A stretch of 64,000 nt of DNA. Source: Diphasiastrum complanatum. Lineage: Eukaryota; Streptophyta; Lycopodiopsida; Lycopodiales; Lycopodiaceae. The notes beneath the pieces were generated by a model. It saw nothing but the letters and a program-made list of their open reading frames with translations. It did no database searches and was not told the origin of the DNA. The number at the start of each line of letters is the position of its first letter. The first letter of the stretch is position 1. The stretch lies in NCBI GenBank assembly GCA_029204225.1, contig MU832249.1, positions 16,932 through 80,931 on the forward strand, read 5' to 3'. Of the stretch, positions 44,000 through 56,800 are shown one piece after another. Position numbers and translations under genes: made by a program.

Positions 44000-44110
44000 T
44001 AACAAAGTTGGAGATGGCGCTAACCCTACTGGAGATAGAGATGGCGCTAAACACTTGTTTGACCCTGGAGATAGAGATGGCGTAGACTTTGTTTCAGAGA
44101 TGTCACTCCT
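44000..44110 (-). repeat. Short direct repeats upstream of the transposase-like gene
   Basis: GGAGATAGAGATGGCG occurs twice and a shorter version (GAGATGGCGCTA) once within about 80 bases, just upstream of the minus-strand start. They could be subterminal repeats or promoter elements. Confidence 0.5.
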
Positions 44111-44734
44111 AATTCAAATTTTTGAGTGTTCCCAACTTTTGGGAGGGAATATTTCATCATTTTGAAAATTATATTTTAACTATGATTAAGCACCAGTAAA
44201 GTTTGATGTGACTAAACTAAGGTGCATTCATTTACATGGAAAGTAGTGCGGGCAGATGCATAAAGAAGTTAGAAAATGATATTATAACTACTTTATAGTT
44301 ATTTTTCTCTATCCTACATGTCATTTCTTATAGGGCCCTCTTTGGGCCCATATTTTCTCTAATGTCTTGTCTAGTGGGTAAACCCCATTCTATAATCTTT
44401 TGGGTTCTACCTCCTACACATTATTAGGAGGCCTCTTATTAAAAATACAACTCAAGTTGAGAGAGCCTAAATTACTAGCTCCCACATGGTTTTCTATCTT
44501 TCGGGAATTACCATGGGGCTCACAATATATGCACTTAGCATATCATTAGTAATTCTCATGCTCTCAAACTCGGCTCTCAATGTCATCTCCACTGGAAACT
44601 CTTTTTGGGTGATGAGGCACGACATCGACACCTCAGGGGCGTGGCATCGACTAACATATGTGTCTGATGGACAACGACGGGATGGCCCTATCATAAGCTA
44701 TCTTGTGGCTTCAAAAAAACATAAATGATTGCCT

Positions 44735-45045
44735 CTGTTCCAGCGATGGACAGAAGGATCACATTTATACTTCTGATTAATGTATCACAATGTTGGTAGA
44801 CATTCTGTCCAGCGATGGACAACAAGCTTTATCAACCATTTCAAGATAGAAATTTGGCAAACACACCTCCTACTGTCCAACGATGGACAATAGGATAATT
44901 TACTTTTGTATATTTGATTCTTTATGTGATTTATAGGCCTGTACAACAATGGACAACAAGCCAAAACATTCATTTTGGATTGAAGCTTCTTATGTATACA
45001 CTTCCTATTGTCCAATGATGGACACCAGCGATGGAGAGTAGGATG
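44735..45045. repeat. Minisatellite with palindromic TGTCCA-TGGACA core
   Basis: Five units spaced about 65-70 bp carry the inverted repeat TGTCCAnCGATGGACA or a variant (near 44740, 44806, 44875, 44940, 45008). Sequence between cores is poorly conserved, but the text after the core alternates between AACAAGC and AATAGGAT types, so the higher-order unit may be about 130 bp. Confidence 0.8.
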
Positions 45046-45059
45046 CTTATGGCTCACCA

Positions 45060-48000
45060 TTAATAATCATAAGAGTTTTCTTATAGAAATGCTCAAGGGA
45101 TCGAGCATTGACTTAATCTCTGATCTTGCAATGAAATGATACTCTTAAATTTCTTTTTAAGCTTTCAGTCTCACCTTCTGATATTAAACTGTAATTGATG
45201 CGTGTGATAATGCAGCATCGTTTTGTTACTACGACCTTTTATCACTTACGTTTTGGTTCATACTCGAACCAAGCATCATCTAGCTCGCAAAAAAGGCATG
45301 TCACCTACTGAAACTTCATAAAGCAAGAAAATCAGCACACTCCGGGTACATTGTTTAGAAGTTTTGCCATAACTCTTAAACATAGCTATGGGCTAAAACG
45401 ACTATTTTCTCAACTATTCTTGAATAAATCCTTGCCAAACACATGATTGTAGGGACTCCAAGAAAACATTCTTAGAAAGCATGGATATGCATAGGATACG
45501 AAGTTTCTACGTAAGGATTAGAATGACATGGATCTTCCCTAATACCTTGTAAAAACATTGGAGATCTCTCGTTAATAATATACCATACCTATTCGAAGTA
45601 ATGTCCCTATACCATGGTTGATGTACGGGTTCTACATAGCATGGATTTGCTCAGAAACAATCATACAATCAACCATGGCAAAACTTAATCCTACCCTAAT
45701 AAGTGTCATATTAGACCTATGGTGAGATACAACTAGAAAGCATGGATATGTTCAGAAGTATGGATAGTAGTGCGTGACGTGCCTTGCTCTACAAGGTTCA
45801 CTTGGGTTAGAATGGCATGGGTTTGTCCTAATACCAGCACACATGTCCACACCAAGTCTTTTAGCTGAATAAAATGTAAACGCTTAAAACTATTCATACT
45901 CTGTTTGAAACTAAAAGCTAACTGATATGGACCAATTGCCCGTAAATTGATCTGCATGGCACTCGCCCTGATATGGTAATATTAGGGCTTGGCCTATCGC
46001 TAAATACTTCTTTTTGTTTGGGAAGACTGGACTATGATTAAAAATGCTATTCAAATATGTTAAGTAGTATAACTTCTTTTGGACATGAATAACAACTGAC
46101 GCTCAGCTATGACACCTGTCTTCCCCACTGAACCAACTCATGCAGTTTTGTGTTGTGGGATGGTGGCAGGTATCAGCTGGACGTCTTGAAAGTGGTTATG
46201 CTTTATGGTGCTGTTTCAGTACTATATTTTACTTTTCATCTATATTTTACCTTGTTGGATTATGAATAAAGGCTTCAAAAAGTTTCAGTCTTGCTTTCTC
46301 CATCATTTCTGGGATCAATTGGACTTATTTTGCTGCATTTTCAACAACACACACTTCTTGGGTGAACATGAAAACCTTCATTTAGTGCTACTTTTTTTTT
46401 AGCTTTTCTGTACTTCACATTTCATGTAATGCCTAATTAAATAAGGGTTCGTAGCTCCAAACTTATGCTTGTTTCCATAAGCAATTTGTGGAATGGCAGG
46501 GGGAAGAGGCGATCTCTCATTAGTCTACCAGTACCCCCTGTTTCTATTTTTCATGCATGCATGATCTTAATCTTACAATGTGGATAGAAGAACACCAATA
46601 TGAGCAAATGCTAAGTTTTCATTGCTTCAAAACGATTGTACAATAATGTGTATAATCAACTAGAGATGGAAAAAGAAAATCCATGAAGAGTACACAAGGT
46701 AATTGATGTAATACAATTACCTAAAACCAATCTTTTAACCTGATTGTTCAAAGTTTGTTATCGTAAAACACTATGATCATCAGAGTTCTAATAGATGTTT
46801 CCATTAGATGCCATATCACTGACCAAGCGCGGCCTTCTTCTCTTGCACAAGCGATCAAAAGCACTGTCAACATTAAGCACCAAAGAAGTCCAAGTAGTTT
46901 GACTTCCCTTTGTATTGCAAGTTAGCTACATCCTAATGTACATAGGCATTTTTCCCATGACCTATTACAAAAATCGCATTGAATTTAAGTCACACAAAGA
47001 AAGAGCAACAAACATATTATAAACTACACATATGCTTACCTTTGTACTATACCTCATTATGTGCTTCTAACAACAAAAATAGAGGCGGCATAAAAAGAAA
47101 ATAGATTGTCGATAATGCAAAGAATCATTATTAGGGCAAATAATCCATGAAGAATAGGCCTTAGTTTCAAGAGCTGATTTGCAAAGGAAAGACTTCAGAC
47201 CTGTGCCCTCACAAAACTGCAGAAGGCAAATGACATTTAATTGCCCGAATGCGTCCTTAAAGGTTATCAACCTATTTGCCGAGAAGCTAAACGAAAAACA
47301 CATTCATATCAGCATGTTTATCGTCAAAATTAGTACTTTAGATTAGAACAAGTCACTATCACAAGTGAAAAATCAGTTTCATTGTTGCCAACGGATATTC
47401 GATGCGCCTTAATATAACGAGCACATATTTAAATAATTTGAAGATAGATATGGGGCACTCTAAAATCTAACAACAAAGACAACTAGACAATGTCCTCAAT
47501 CAATGAAAATTTGACCAATTTTCCTAGGCGAGGCAATTGCAGCCTTAACATCCCCGACAATTGCAGCCTTACTGTCTGGCAAGTAGAGCTTCACTGCCTT
47601 TAAATATTCACCATATATGTCTAGGAACTTGAAAATTGGGCAAAGAATCAATATACAAGATCCATAACTGAACTAAGCACTCTCTCAACAGTTTGACTAG
47701 GCAGACTTCCAAACAGTGCCTCTTAACAACACTAATGTATATCTCTAATAGTTACCGAATAAATATTTTGAAGATTTTATAGAAGACAACCAACAAATGA
47801 ATGAGTTTAGTTTGATGCTCATGTTTATGAGCATTGTCGCTGCAACCAAACCAACAAGCTTGCATCAGGTCATGCAAGCTCTTTCTTGTGATCAGTGAAA
47901 GAAGATCGGCTAGTGCAAGTCAACAAAAGGAGATATGTGTGGGGTGCCTTTCCTTCGATTTGTAGGATGAATTAGCCAGACCTTTGTAGAGGCAGATACT

Positions 48001-49100
48001 CCTAGTGGACGAGAGCTTCGAAATTTTTAGTCGGGGGTGCTGTCATTGTTGATGATGTAACCATGAGACTTCCAAAAATGTGATTAATGCTAGAACCGGA
48101 TGACGTTTGAGACATTCGATTATCTAGAGTCAAGTCCTGCATAGATCCCCTCTAGATCCGTTTTTTCATACTTGAATATCTCAGCTGGAGTGCATGAGAA
48201 ATTGTTAGTTAACAACATCAATGAATTGCACTTGGGAATAAGATTACGAAGATCTTGTTCTTGTCGAATCACGGCATCAACCTGGGCATATCAATTGCCA
48301 AAGTTCATATTAAACTGCTTGTTGGAATAAAAATACAATCTATCTCTTGCGGTACTAGTGAAACTTCCATGACAAATTGAGCTATTCTCTAGAATGAGTA
48401 CTATTGATGGCAGTAAATGAAAATTCGGCCAAGAATACAAGCATCTACCTTGCAGCTATTGAACAATAGCGATACGAATCTTGCAGACTTGTGTCACAAG
48501 TTTCACATGCATTTCCTAGCTTTGATGATCAAGATTGAGGGCGCTGATTCAAAAAACCCTACCTGAGCACTATTTCTCATGGAGGTTTGCAGCCAAACAT
48601 AAGAAGATTTAACGCTATTACATTATGTAATTTATTCATATAACAAAAGGCTTGTTGGGGGCAAAGCCCTTGCTTGGTAGACATTTCAAAACGACTCTTT
48701 GACACTAATTACACAACAACCAAAAGGCATAATTTCAAAGCAGTCATGCATAAGCTTTGTCATGCAAATAGTCAATGAGATGCATGCTTACTACGGATTG
48801 ATTGCATACCACTTTGAAAAAATAGCAAAAGCAAAGTGTACAAGCAAATCACTTTTTATCCATTCACCAAATGTCCTTTGCTATTTTCAATGCATGCATG
48901 ATCACTTACAGGTGGGGTAGTTGGGCCTTTTACGAAGGTCCAAACTTTAAAAGTTAAGGTCATCCGAATGGATTGTCCTTTAATGATGAGTGTTTTCCAA
49001 ACTCCATTGACCAACCTCGAACACAGAGTATTGCCTTCGCAAGGCGAGGCCAAAAAAATCTCCCTTGGGATCTTTTGGTTAAAATTTGGGTGGGTTCCCC
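45060..49100. other. Intergenic, no recognised gene
   Basis: AT-rich. Around 45475-45860 the phrase AAGCATGGATATG and related text recur, suggesting decayed repeats. No open frame shows a domain. Confidence 0.6.
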
Positions 49101-49208
49101 TGATCCGTGGTCCCTGGGCCCTTGTTGGGAAAGGGATTTGACAGGGACATGACCGTTGATGTGGACCACGGCCAAATCCCCGCAAAACCACAGCCACTCA
49201 CATCTTGC

Positions 49209-49594
49209 CACGTGCTACTCAATGTTAACGACGCAGATTTAAGGCGCCACCACCGTTGGATATCTCATGCTACCATGCAGATTCGCGCACGTAGAGGATC
49301 TGACACGTGGCGCACATCCAAGTGAGTGGCACGAACCCCGATCGCGATACCACGGCGCAGCGGGAGTCGGGACACCGTCATGAGAAGGTGACAGCTTCCC
49401 GGTATTTCAACAGCGCGCCGTTGGATAGGTTTGCGAGCTCTCAGATTATGCCACGTGTGAAAGGGAAAGTCCGCGATGTGACGCGTGGCGAGCATCCAAG
49501 TGTGGCCTGTCCAAACGGACGCGTCCCATGGAGGGCCCTGGAAACGCGAAGCGAGGCACAGAGATAGAGACACGAGCGGCGCCTTTGCCACGTG
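49209..49594 (+). promoter_or_regulatory. Four G-box (CACGTG) sites upstream of FAB1
   Basis: CACGTG at 49209-49214, 49304-49309, 49452-49457 and 49589-49594, most in the wider form CACGTGGC or GCCACGTG that binds bZIP/bHLH factors in ABA and light responses. They lie 250-640 bases before the start codon in a GC-rich stretch. Confidence 0.6.
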
Positions 49595-49780
49595 GCAGAA
49601 ACGCGGAGCGCCTAGGTCGGATCCGACGGTGGCGCGCTCAGAAACGTAGCGTGCGATGGGATGCAGGAGAGGGGGATATGGAGGGGGAGAACAGAGAGGA
49701 GGTTTGCAGGAGAGGGAGAGCGAAGAGTCGCTCGCCATATGAGGAGAGAAGACGATCGAGCGAAGAGCTTGCTCGCCATC

Positions 49781-49879
49781 ATGCGAGAAAGAGGCAGAAG
49801 CATTGCTGCTGCGGAGGTTGATGAAGCGATAATTGTGAGAAATAGATGGAAGCAGCGGAAAGCGCATTGCAGGAGGTAG
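49781..49879 (+). promoter_or_regulatory. Upstream ORF overlapping the FAB1 start
   Basis: ATG 49781 opens a 32-codon frame ending at 49879, beyond the FAB1 ATG at 49846 and in another frame. If the transcript includes it, it would lower initiation at FAB1. It lies beside two copies of a GAGCGAAGAG...GCTCGCC segment. Confidence 0.4.
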
Positions 49880-50519
49880 TGGATCGGGTGTGGTCATCTT
49901 GGGCAAGGTTCTTCCCTCCCAGCATGGATGCAGCCGCGTCTAGGGTTTCCACAGGCGCTAGCCCTAGCCCTAGCAGCGGTGGCAGCAGGAGCAGAATGTC
50001 GCGGGACTTCTGGATGCCTGACCACAGCTGCAGAATGTGCTATGAGTGTGATTCGCAGTTCACAATTTTCAATCGGCGCCACCATTGCCGCATCTGCGGC
50101 CGTGTGTTCTGTGGCAAATGCACCATGAACACCATCCCTGCCGCCGTGGATTGCCAGAGCAGCGTCGCCCCTGAGGAGCGCGAGCGTGTGAGGGTTTGTA
50201 ATTTCTGTTATAAGCTGGGGCAGCAGGAAAATCCAGCCTCTGATTTGCTGCGTCGTCCCATTTCGCCTTCTCTCAGCCCATCAGCTTCTTCTCAGAGTAG
50301 CTTGTTCAGTAGCACCGGGTCCAGCAGTTCCTCAATGCTATCTCCAATCATACCCAATGGCCCTGTTCTAGTCAGTAATTCAGCAAGAAAATCCTCTCCT
50401 GATGCAGACAATCCTCGTGGCGCAACAACAATGACGCAGGGCCCACGAGAGGCTGAGCCTGTTTCACCAACGGCAAGGGAAAGGGATCAGCCTTCCAGTC
50501 CATATTCCTTCCACAACAG
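49846..50519 (+). CDS. FAB1: FAB1 exon 1 (FYVE domain)
   Basis: Starts MEAAESALQEVVDRVWSSW, like the short N-terminal helix of plant FAB1. Ends in a Ser/Pro-rich linker at CACAACAG|GTCATC, phase 2. Confidence 0.9.
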
Positions 50520-53276
50520 GTCATCTCTTCCTTCGAAAAAATAACTTACGGTAGTATAATGAATAAAGACCACTGAATAGTGACTATTCTTGCAATGCTT
50601 CCAGTAATTGTACTGTTGCTAATAGTGACTATTCTTGCAACGCTTCCAGTAATTGTACTGTTGCTGATGCTGAGTTTGATAGTACATTTTACAGAAGTGA
50701 AGATGAAGATGATGACGACCAGAAGGAGGATCCAGATGATAGCTTGAGATTGTCTCGGCGCAGTAATCCAGAAGATGATGAAGACGACAGTGGTACGGAG
50801 CTAGACCTTAAGGATCTGATCCACAAGGGCCAGCCCAACATCTATGGCTCTCAAAATTTGGATAATCCTGACCTCCATTCAGAGGGTCCTGGTGTTACTG
50901 ATATGGACGGAAATGATCTTGATGCAAGAAGATTGGATAATCAAAGTGGGATGATCTCCAATGAGAATTCTTTGTCTAGGGCATCTCTTCGATCCTATGA
51001 CGATATTGATGGACTGGAGGAGAGCGTGGAAGAGGGGAATTTTGATAATCCTATGTACGAAGTCGAGTACACGGAAGGGGAACAGCTCGTGGACTACGAA
51101 AATAATGACCAAATCTGGGTGCCTCCACCTCCGGAAGATGAAGAGGATGAAATTGGAACATGTCTTGCAGACGAAGAGGATGATGATGATGAAGGGGGTT
51201 GGGGGTTGCCTCGCTCATCTGGAAGTATGAGCAGTAGTGAGCTCCGAAATAAAGATAAAGCAGCCTCGGAGGAGCAACGAAGAGCTATGCGCGCCGTTGT
51301 GGATGGTCATTTTAGGGCCTTAGTTGCCCAACTTTTAAGGGGAGAAAATGTGCAGGTTGAGGATGAAGATGAGAAGGAAGGTTGGCTAGGCATTGTGACT
51401 TATTTAGCATTGCAAGCAGCAAATCTTGTGAAGCCTGATACAACTACAGGTGCGGGCATGGATCCAGGCGGTTATGTGAAGGTGAAGTGTCTGGCTTCAG
51501 GTACTCGGCGTGAAAGGTGAGTTGAATGGCTGAAGTTCAAGTCATATTTCATGTACTACAAAATAATATTGGTTGTAGACAGATGTAACTTTTCTTTCTA
51601 GTAGTACCTAGATAGCTTGGATGATGTGTTACATTTAAGGCCACTAGCTTCTTTTAATTCCAGTGTTAGGGTCTCTCTCCATTTGATTGTGTCAAACTTA
51701 GTTTGTGCTTCTAATGATGATCAACTTGTTATCAGGATCAGTTTAATATAGATTTGTTGTATCTTTTAGGTTGATTTTACCATCTCTCAAAGGGATCATT
51801 TCGTATCATCTCAACTAAACCCTTGTATTCTAAAGGCTTATATTGAGTCAAGTTAACCTTTCTTATAGGGTATTAAATGTTGCAAAACTCTTGAGCATAG
51901 AAAATGCAATATTTTCGATAAAGCATTGGAGAACAGTCATAATTAGTGGAATAAAGCAATGATTCGAACTGATGTCAAGCTCAGGCTACAAGCTAAGGAA
52001 TCGATCAATCATCCAATCTTAGTTGCCCGTTCCGGAAGGATGCCCAAAAAAAAAATACCTTTTTTTAACAAAGGATTTAATGAAGATAAATAATTAAAAT
52101 AATTAAATGTATATCAATATCGTTCCGACCAGGAACGTTCGGAACGGAACGTTCCGACCCATTGTGGTCGGAATGGGCTTCTAAGCATCCAATTACTGAT
52201 AATGAGGCCCCGAAGGCCTATTTATCTTGTATGAAGTCACAAGGTAGCTATAGAACCCAGTAATGACCAAATCATAACTGGTATGAATAATGGCCAAATA
52301 TTAAATGTCAAACCCAAGGAACATTACTAAGCATCTTCCCAAAAGACACACATAGACGTCATAATCATAAGCTGTAAGAGATCATTAGATATTAGAGAAT
52401 CTATTTATTCCCATCTGAAAGCCTGTAAGGGAACGTGTCTTATGTAGCTAGTGTCCCTTGTTTTGTAGATCGACCATTTTCTGCCTGCTTTTGGATGTCA
52501 AAACAGACTCGTCTTGCACGTAACATATCTCGCATAAAGAAAGAAACAATGATGCTACATTGTATTGACATAGGTGACCTTATAAGATTTATGTTAGAAA
52601 GTGGTAGAAGCTGGAGGTCTGGCTACTGTCGAATGTACTGTGATAAAGTTTGTCAAAAAAATGATATATCATGTCTAAATTGCACTCAAACTTGAACACC
52701 TGTACTTTGGCCTAAGTACAGCTTTATTTGCTGGACCAGATTGCTGATTGATGTGCTGAATTCTGCGCTAGAAGTCTGTGATAATGGTCGTTAGAGCCTT
52801 CAGGATTGGCATCAAATTCGGCCAAAAATCATGCAAAGAAATTGATTTTTTTCATGCGTGGACTTGTTGTTTTCCTCAGTCAGAGACTGCTGAAACTGCT
52901 CCTATTTCTAATGAGAAAAATTGATAGATTTCTGAGGATACCCATAAAGAAGCTACTTTCTCTTGCTAGTGGCCATGTTATGCTAGTTTTTGACTCTCAA
53001 AAACTTTCATGATGATGATTCGTAAGAATTTGTACATTTGTGATCTGCTCAGAGTACTTGAGAATATCTCCAGATGCACCCTCTTGAGAAATTTACTGAA
53101 ACAATTGATAAACGTTAAAAAAATTACCAACTTTCAGATGTTTCATATTAGCTTAAGACTCTATGTATTTCTGTTTTTCGTTATTTGGAGATGCTGATAC
53201 GCTGCCTTAGTTGCTATACACACTTGACATGTGCTACTTTGTCTTATATGCCATTTGGCATCAACAGGCATTTATA

Positions 53277-53317
<41 letters not shown>

Positions 53318-53778
53318 TTGCTATTTTCAGCCACTCACATGATCAATGTTTGGACACGGTACTTGCTTTAGAACCAATTTTTAGATCAGTGATTAACCGA
53401 GCTATCAGTTTTTAAATTTTGCCTTATAAAAGCCAAAGATGGTTCCTTAGTGGTTAAGTTACTTTTCGGTTGCATTTGAGGTAGATAGCCTCAATATTTT
53501 ATGCATGCAAGACATGGCTTCTTCGTTGAGTTAGATCGCCTCAATAGGCTCGATGGTTGCACACATGCACTACAATCTCCTTCAATAAGATTTAGAAATG
53601 ATATTTGCCTTTGCATGTCCATGTAGCTGACTAGAAGTGAATTTTTGAGTCATGTATGCCTATTATTAACTTTGATTAGACTTGACTTGACTCAACTTGA
53701 GTATGCTAGGCTAAATAAGGCCTGTTTGAAGTTATATTCTCACGAATTGACCATAATCTATGTCTAGCACCCTAGGGT

Positions 53779-53849
<71 letters not shown>

Positions 53850-56800
53850 TTTCACTTGCACAATTTTCAGCAGAGCTTGTTTCAATTTTATATAATATTT
53901 AGCCATTTTATTATGAAAGGTAGATTGTGATGGCATTCCTACATCATTGTTGCGTCTTAGGTGGAATGTTTCATCTATTTGTTATAGATAAGCTTTTGTG
54001 AGGGGGCCAGCCTGAGCCGACCCCGAAATTGCAACTAAAAATGATATCATGATGACAAACAATTTGTGAGCTTTAAGCACTTGAATTGGGATAAGGTATG
54101 TAGAATGGTTATGCTCATTTGATAACTGTTGATGGCATGGTGTTAATGATGAATGAACTTTCTTTTTTGCATGTGCTGCCATCTCCCATAGACACTTTCT
54201 GTCTTCTCTCTTGTGCACCCTTTTATCTTCATTTTGCCTCCACCCTCTTCCTCCTTTTCTTCCCTATTGTCCATTATTTCTATCAGTCTCCACAATATTT
54301 TCGTTATATCCCACTGATTGCTACTTCCATATGTGATGTTTACTTTGCGGGGTGAATCTTCTTAGCCATTTGGTTCTTTTGGAAGCCATGAAGGATGTTA
54401 TCTGGATCTTTTCAAAGAATTGAAATATAATGTTCTTGGGAAAAGTTAAACTATCTTTCCTACGAGTAGGCGAGTGAACCTTTTAACCCATAAGAGTGTC
54501 AGTAGTAGTGTTTGGGGGGTAAATATATATAAAAAGTATATGAATGAGCATGTAAATAAAATCCATCATCTCTTGGCATTTGGAAGATGGGTTTCCCTTT
54601 TTTTAAACATTTTGGGTCGGCTTGCGCCCAGAGACTTATCTTGGAGCACTTTGAATCCTTTTTTTCGGGCCTTGTGGCCCAAAAAAGAAGTTTGAAAATT
54701 GGCTTTGAAAATGTGGATGGAGATCTGTTTGAATGTGAGACACTACAATGGGAGAGCAAGAGTTAGGGTGGCTAGTAAAAATGGAGGTGGCAAGTAAAAT
54801 TTCACAAATAGGAAATCGGAAATAAAAAAGAATGAAAAATCTAAGCAAGATTCACACCAAGAAAGAAAAACGCAAAAATTGACTGGGAAATTTAGCAAGG
54901 ATGGGCAACTTCTATTGCTTCAAAGCAAACTATTGAAGCAAAAAATAACCTAGTGGCAGGGGCACAACTTTCATCATTTTTATCTTGTAGGAAAGTCTTC
55001 TCAGTTCAATTTTCATTTTATGGACTTCACCGAGCTAAGACTTGTGAGGGGCCATGTTAATGCCGGCCAGGCTGTAGGAGACTGTATAGGCTGATAGAAG
55101 GCTCTGCCAGCAAATATGTAGGTACAAAAGATATACCAGGCAGTACAGTAGAATAGCTATTGAAGATATGTATGGTAAATATGTGGCCATGGACATATAA
55201 TAAAGATTATTATAGACAATACTAGGGGTTTTTTTTCTGTTTGTTCACCCATCTTCACATGATCATCTTGGAAGTTGGAGTCTGGACCCATGGTCTCTGT
55301 TTATGTACTTAGTGGCTAGGCTTAGGGTGACAAGGCCAGAGGCCAAGTGGTAGGGCTCAGACACTCTTGGGACTGTGCATTGCTGATTTAAGGCGTCATT
55401 TGGTAGCCTTCTAAGAGACCATTAAGGGCCTTCAAAATTTTTCAAGTAGGATAACTTGTAGGGATTCGGTAGTTGGTGTCTGCAGTCTGGATGCTAACGT
55501 TAGAGGCTGGTGTGAATGCTGTCCACCTTTTCTGCTAGTTTTAAAGGACCCTAAAGGAAATAATCAATTTCAACTTAATGTTAATACTGGTGTTAACTGG
55601 CCCTAAGAAGGATACAATTTCGTTGATGACTGAGTCATCTCCCAAAGGGTGGTAACATGAGCACAAACCAAGAAGATGTTCCTATCTCTTCTCCTGAATT
55701 CGGTCTATTGAACCTGCTCTGGTGATCCAATTTTATAATAAGTTTAATAAAAGAATTTGTGATGAAAGCATAAGAATAGATCAGTAGGCATGGCTTGGTT
55801 GATGCGGTTGAGGATGTTGTGTCCAAGCAAATACCAATGATGGACAAAAAGTACAGATTGAACTTCAATATTGACTGTTTTGTTTCCAGGTAGGGTGGGA
55901 TGGGCATGGTCAAATTATTGAACAGATAAGGGTCGATTGAGCATCAATCAATTCTCTGAGCTTTAGATGTTGGAGACTTTGCAAAAGTTTTCCAACATGC
56001 TAGTGGTCCAACGTTCACAGGAGCTGAAAAGTTTTATGAAATGATTCACCACCATGTTATTCATTTGTTTAATGCTGGAGATCTTAACCCCTTTATCAAC
56101 TAGAGAATTGTGACCATTGGTTGTATGTCTCTTTTTGAGATAAAACTGGTAATTGGTCTTAATCAGCTATTTGATTCCCTAACTAATATTCAAGGACCAA
56201 CTATAATGACCGATGCTACTTATAAAGATGGTCGGTAAATTCCTTAAGGGTCTTTTAAGCACCTGTCATCGTTTTCTTCAAACTTCACCTTGATGTCCTA
56301 ATTTTTCTCATGCATGACAATGCAGATCTTCTTAGTCAATGTTTTCGTTTTTTTATTAGCTTATAGACCTTTGAATGCTTTTAATTCTTTACCTTTTTCT
56401 GATCATGTCAATGGCTACTCCCAAGATAGGATATTGTGATGCTTTAGTAAGCTCTATCTTCAGAGTTTGATTCCCGAACTGATACAGATTGGATTGTCGA
56501 TAAAAGGAGCTTACTACTTTTCTGGTGCTTTCTGCAGCACGGTTGTTAAAGGAGTTGTTTGTAAAAAGCATGTGGCACATAAGCGTATGGCTTCTCGCTT
56601 TAAGAACCCGCGATTGCTGTTGTTGGGTGGCGCACTTGAATATCAACGAAAATCCAATCAACTCTCTTCACTGGACACTCTATTACAGCAGGTGGTGCCT
56701 GTTCACTCTTTATTCACAATTTTTTTTAATAAATACACCATAGCTCTCAACAGGAAATTATGCTGATATGGAAAAGGGTAGGATTTCTTTGACATTTTCT

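Larger units (their letters stand above)
51517..56537 (+). other. FAB1 intron 2 (5.0 kb)
   Basis: Contains a MITE (52018-52185), a CT run (53280-53314) and a CA/TA run (53779-53846). An open stretch around 55983-56100 (VFQHASGPTFTGAEKFYEMI) looks protein-like but matches nothing I know. Confidence 0.75.

Noticed and set aside
49265-49906. 213-codon open frame on the minus strand
   Set aside because: It is antisense to the FAB1 promoter and start in a GC-rich stretch where stops are rare. It has no domain, and the FAB1 FYVE frame on plus is certain.
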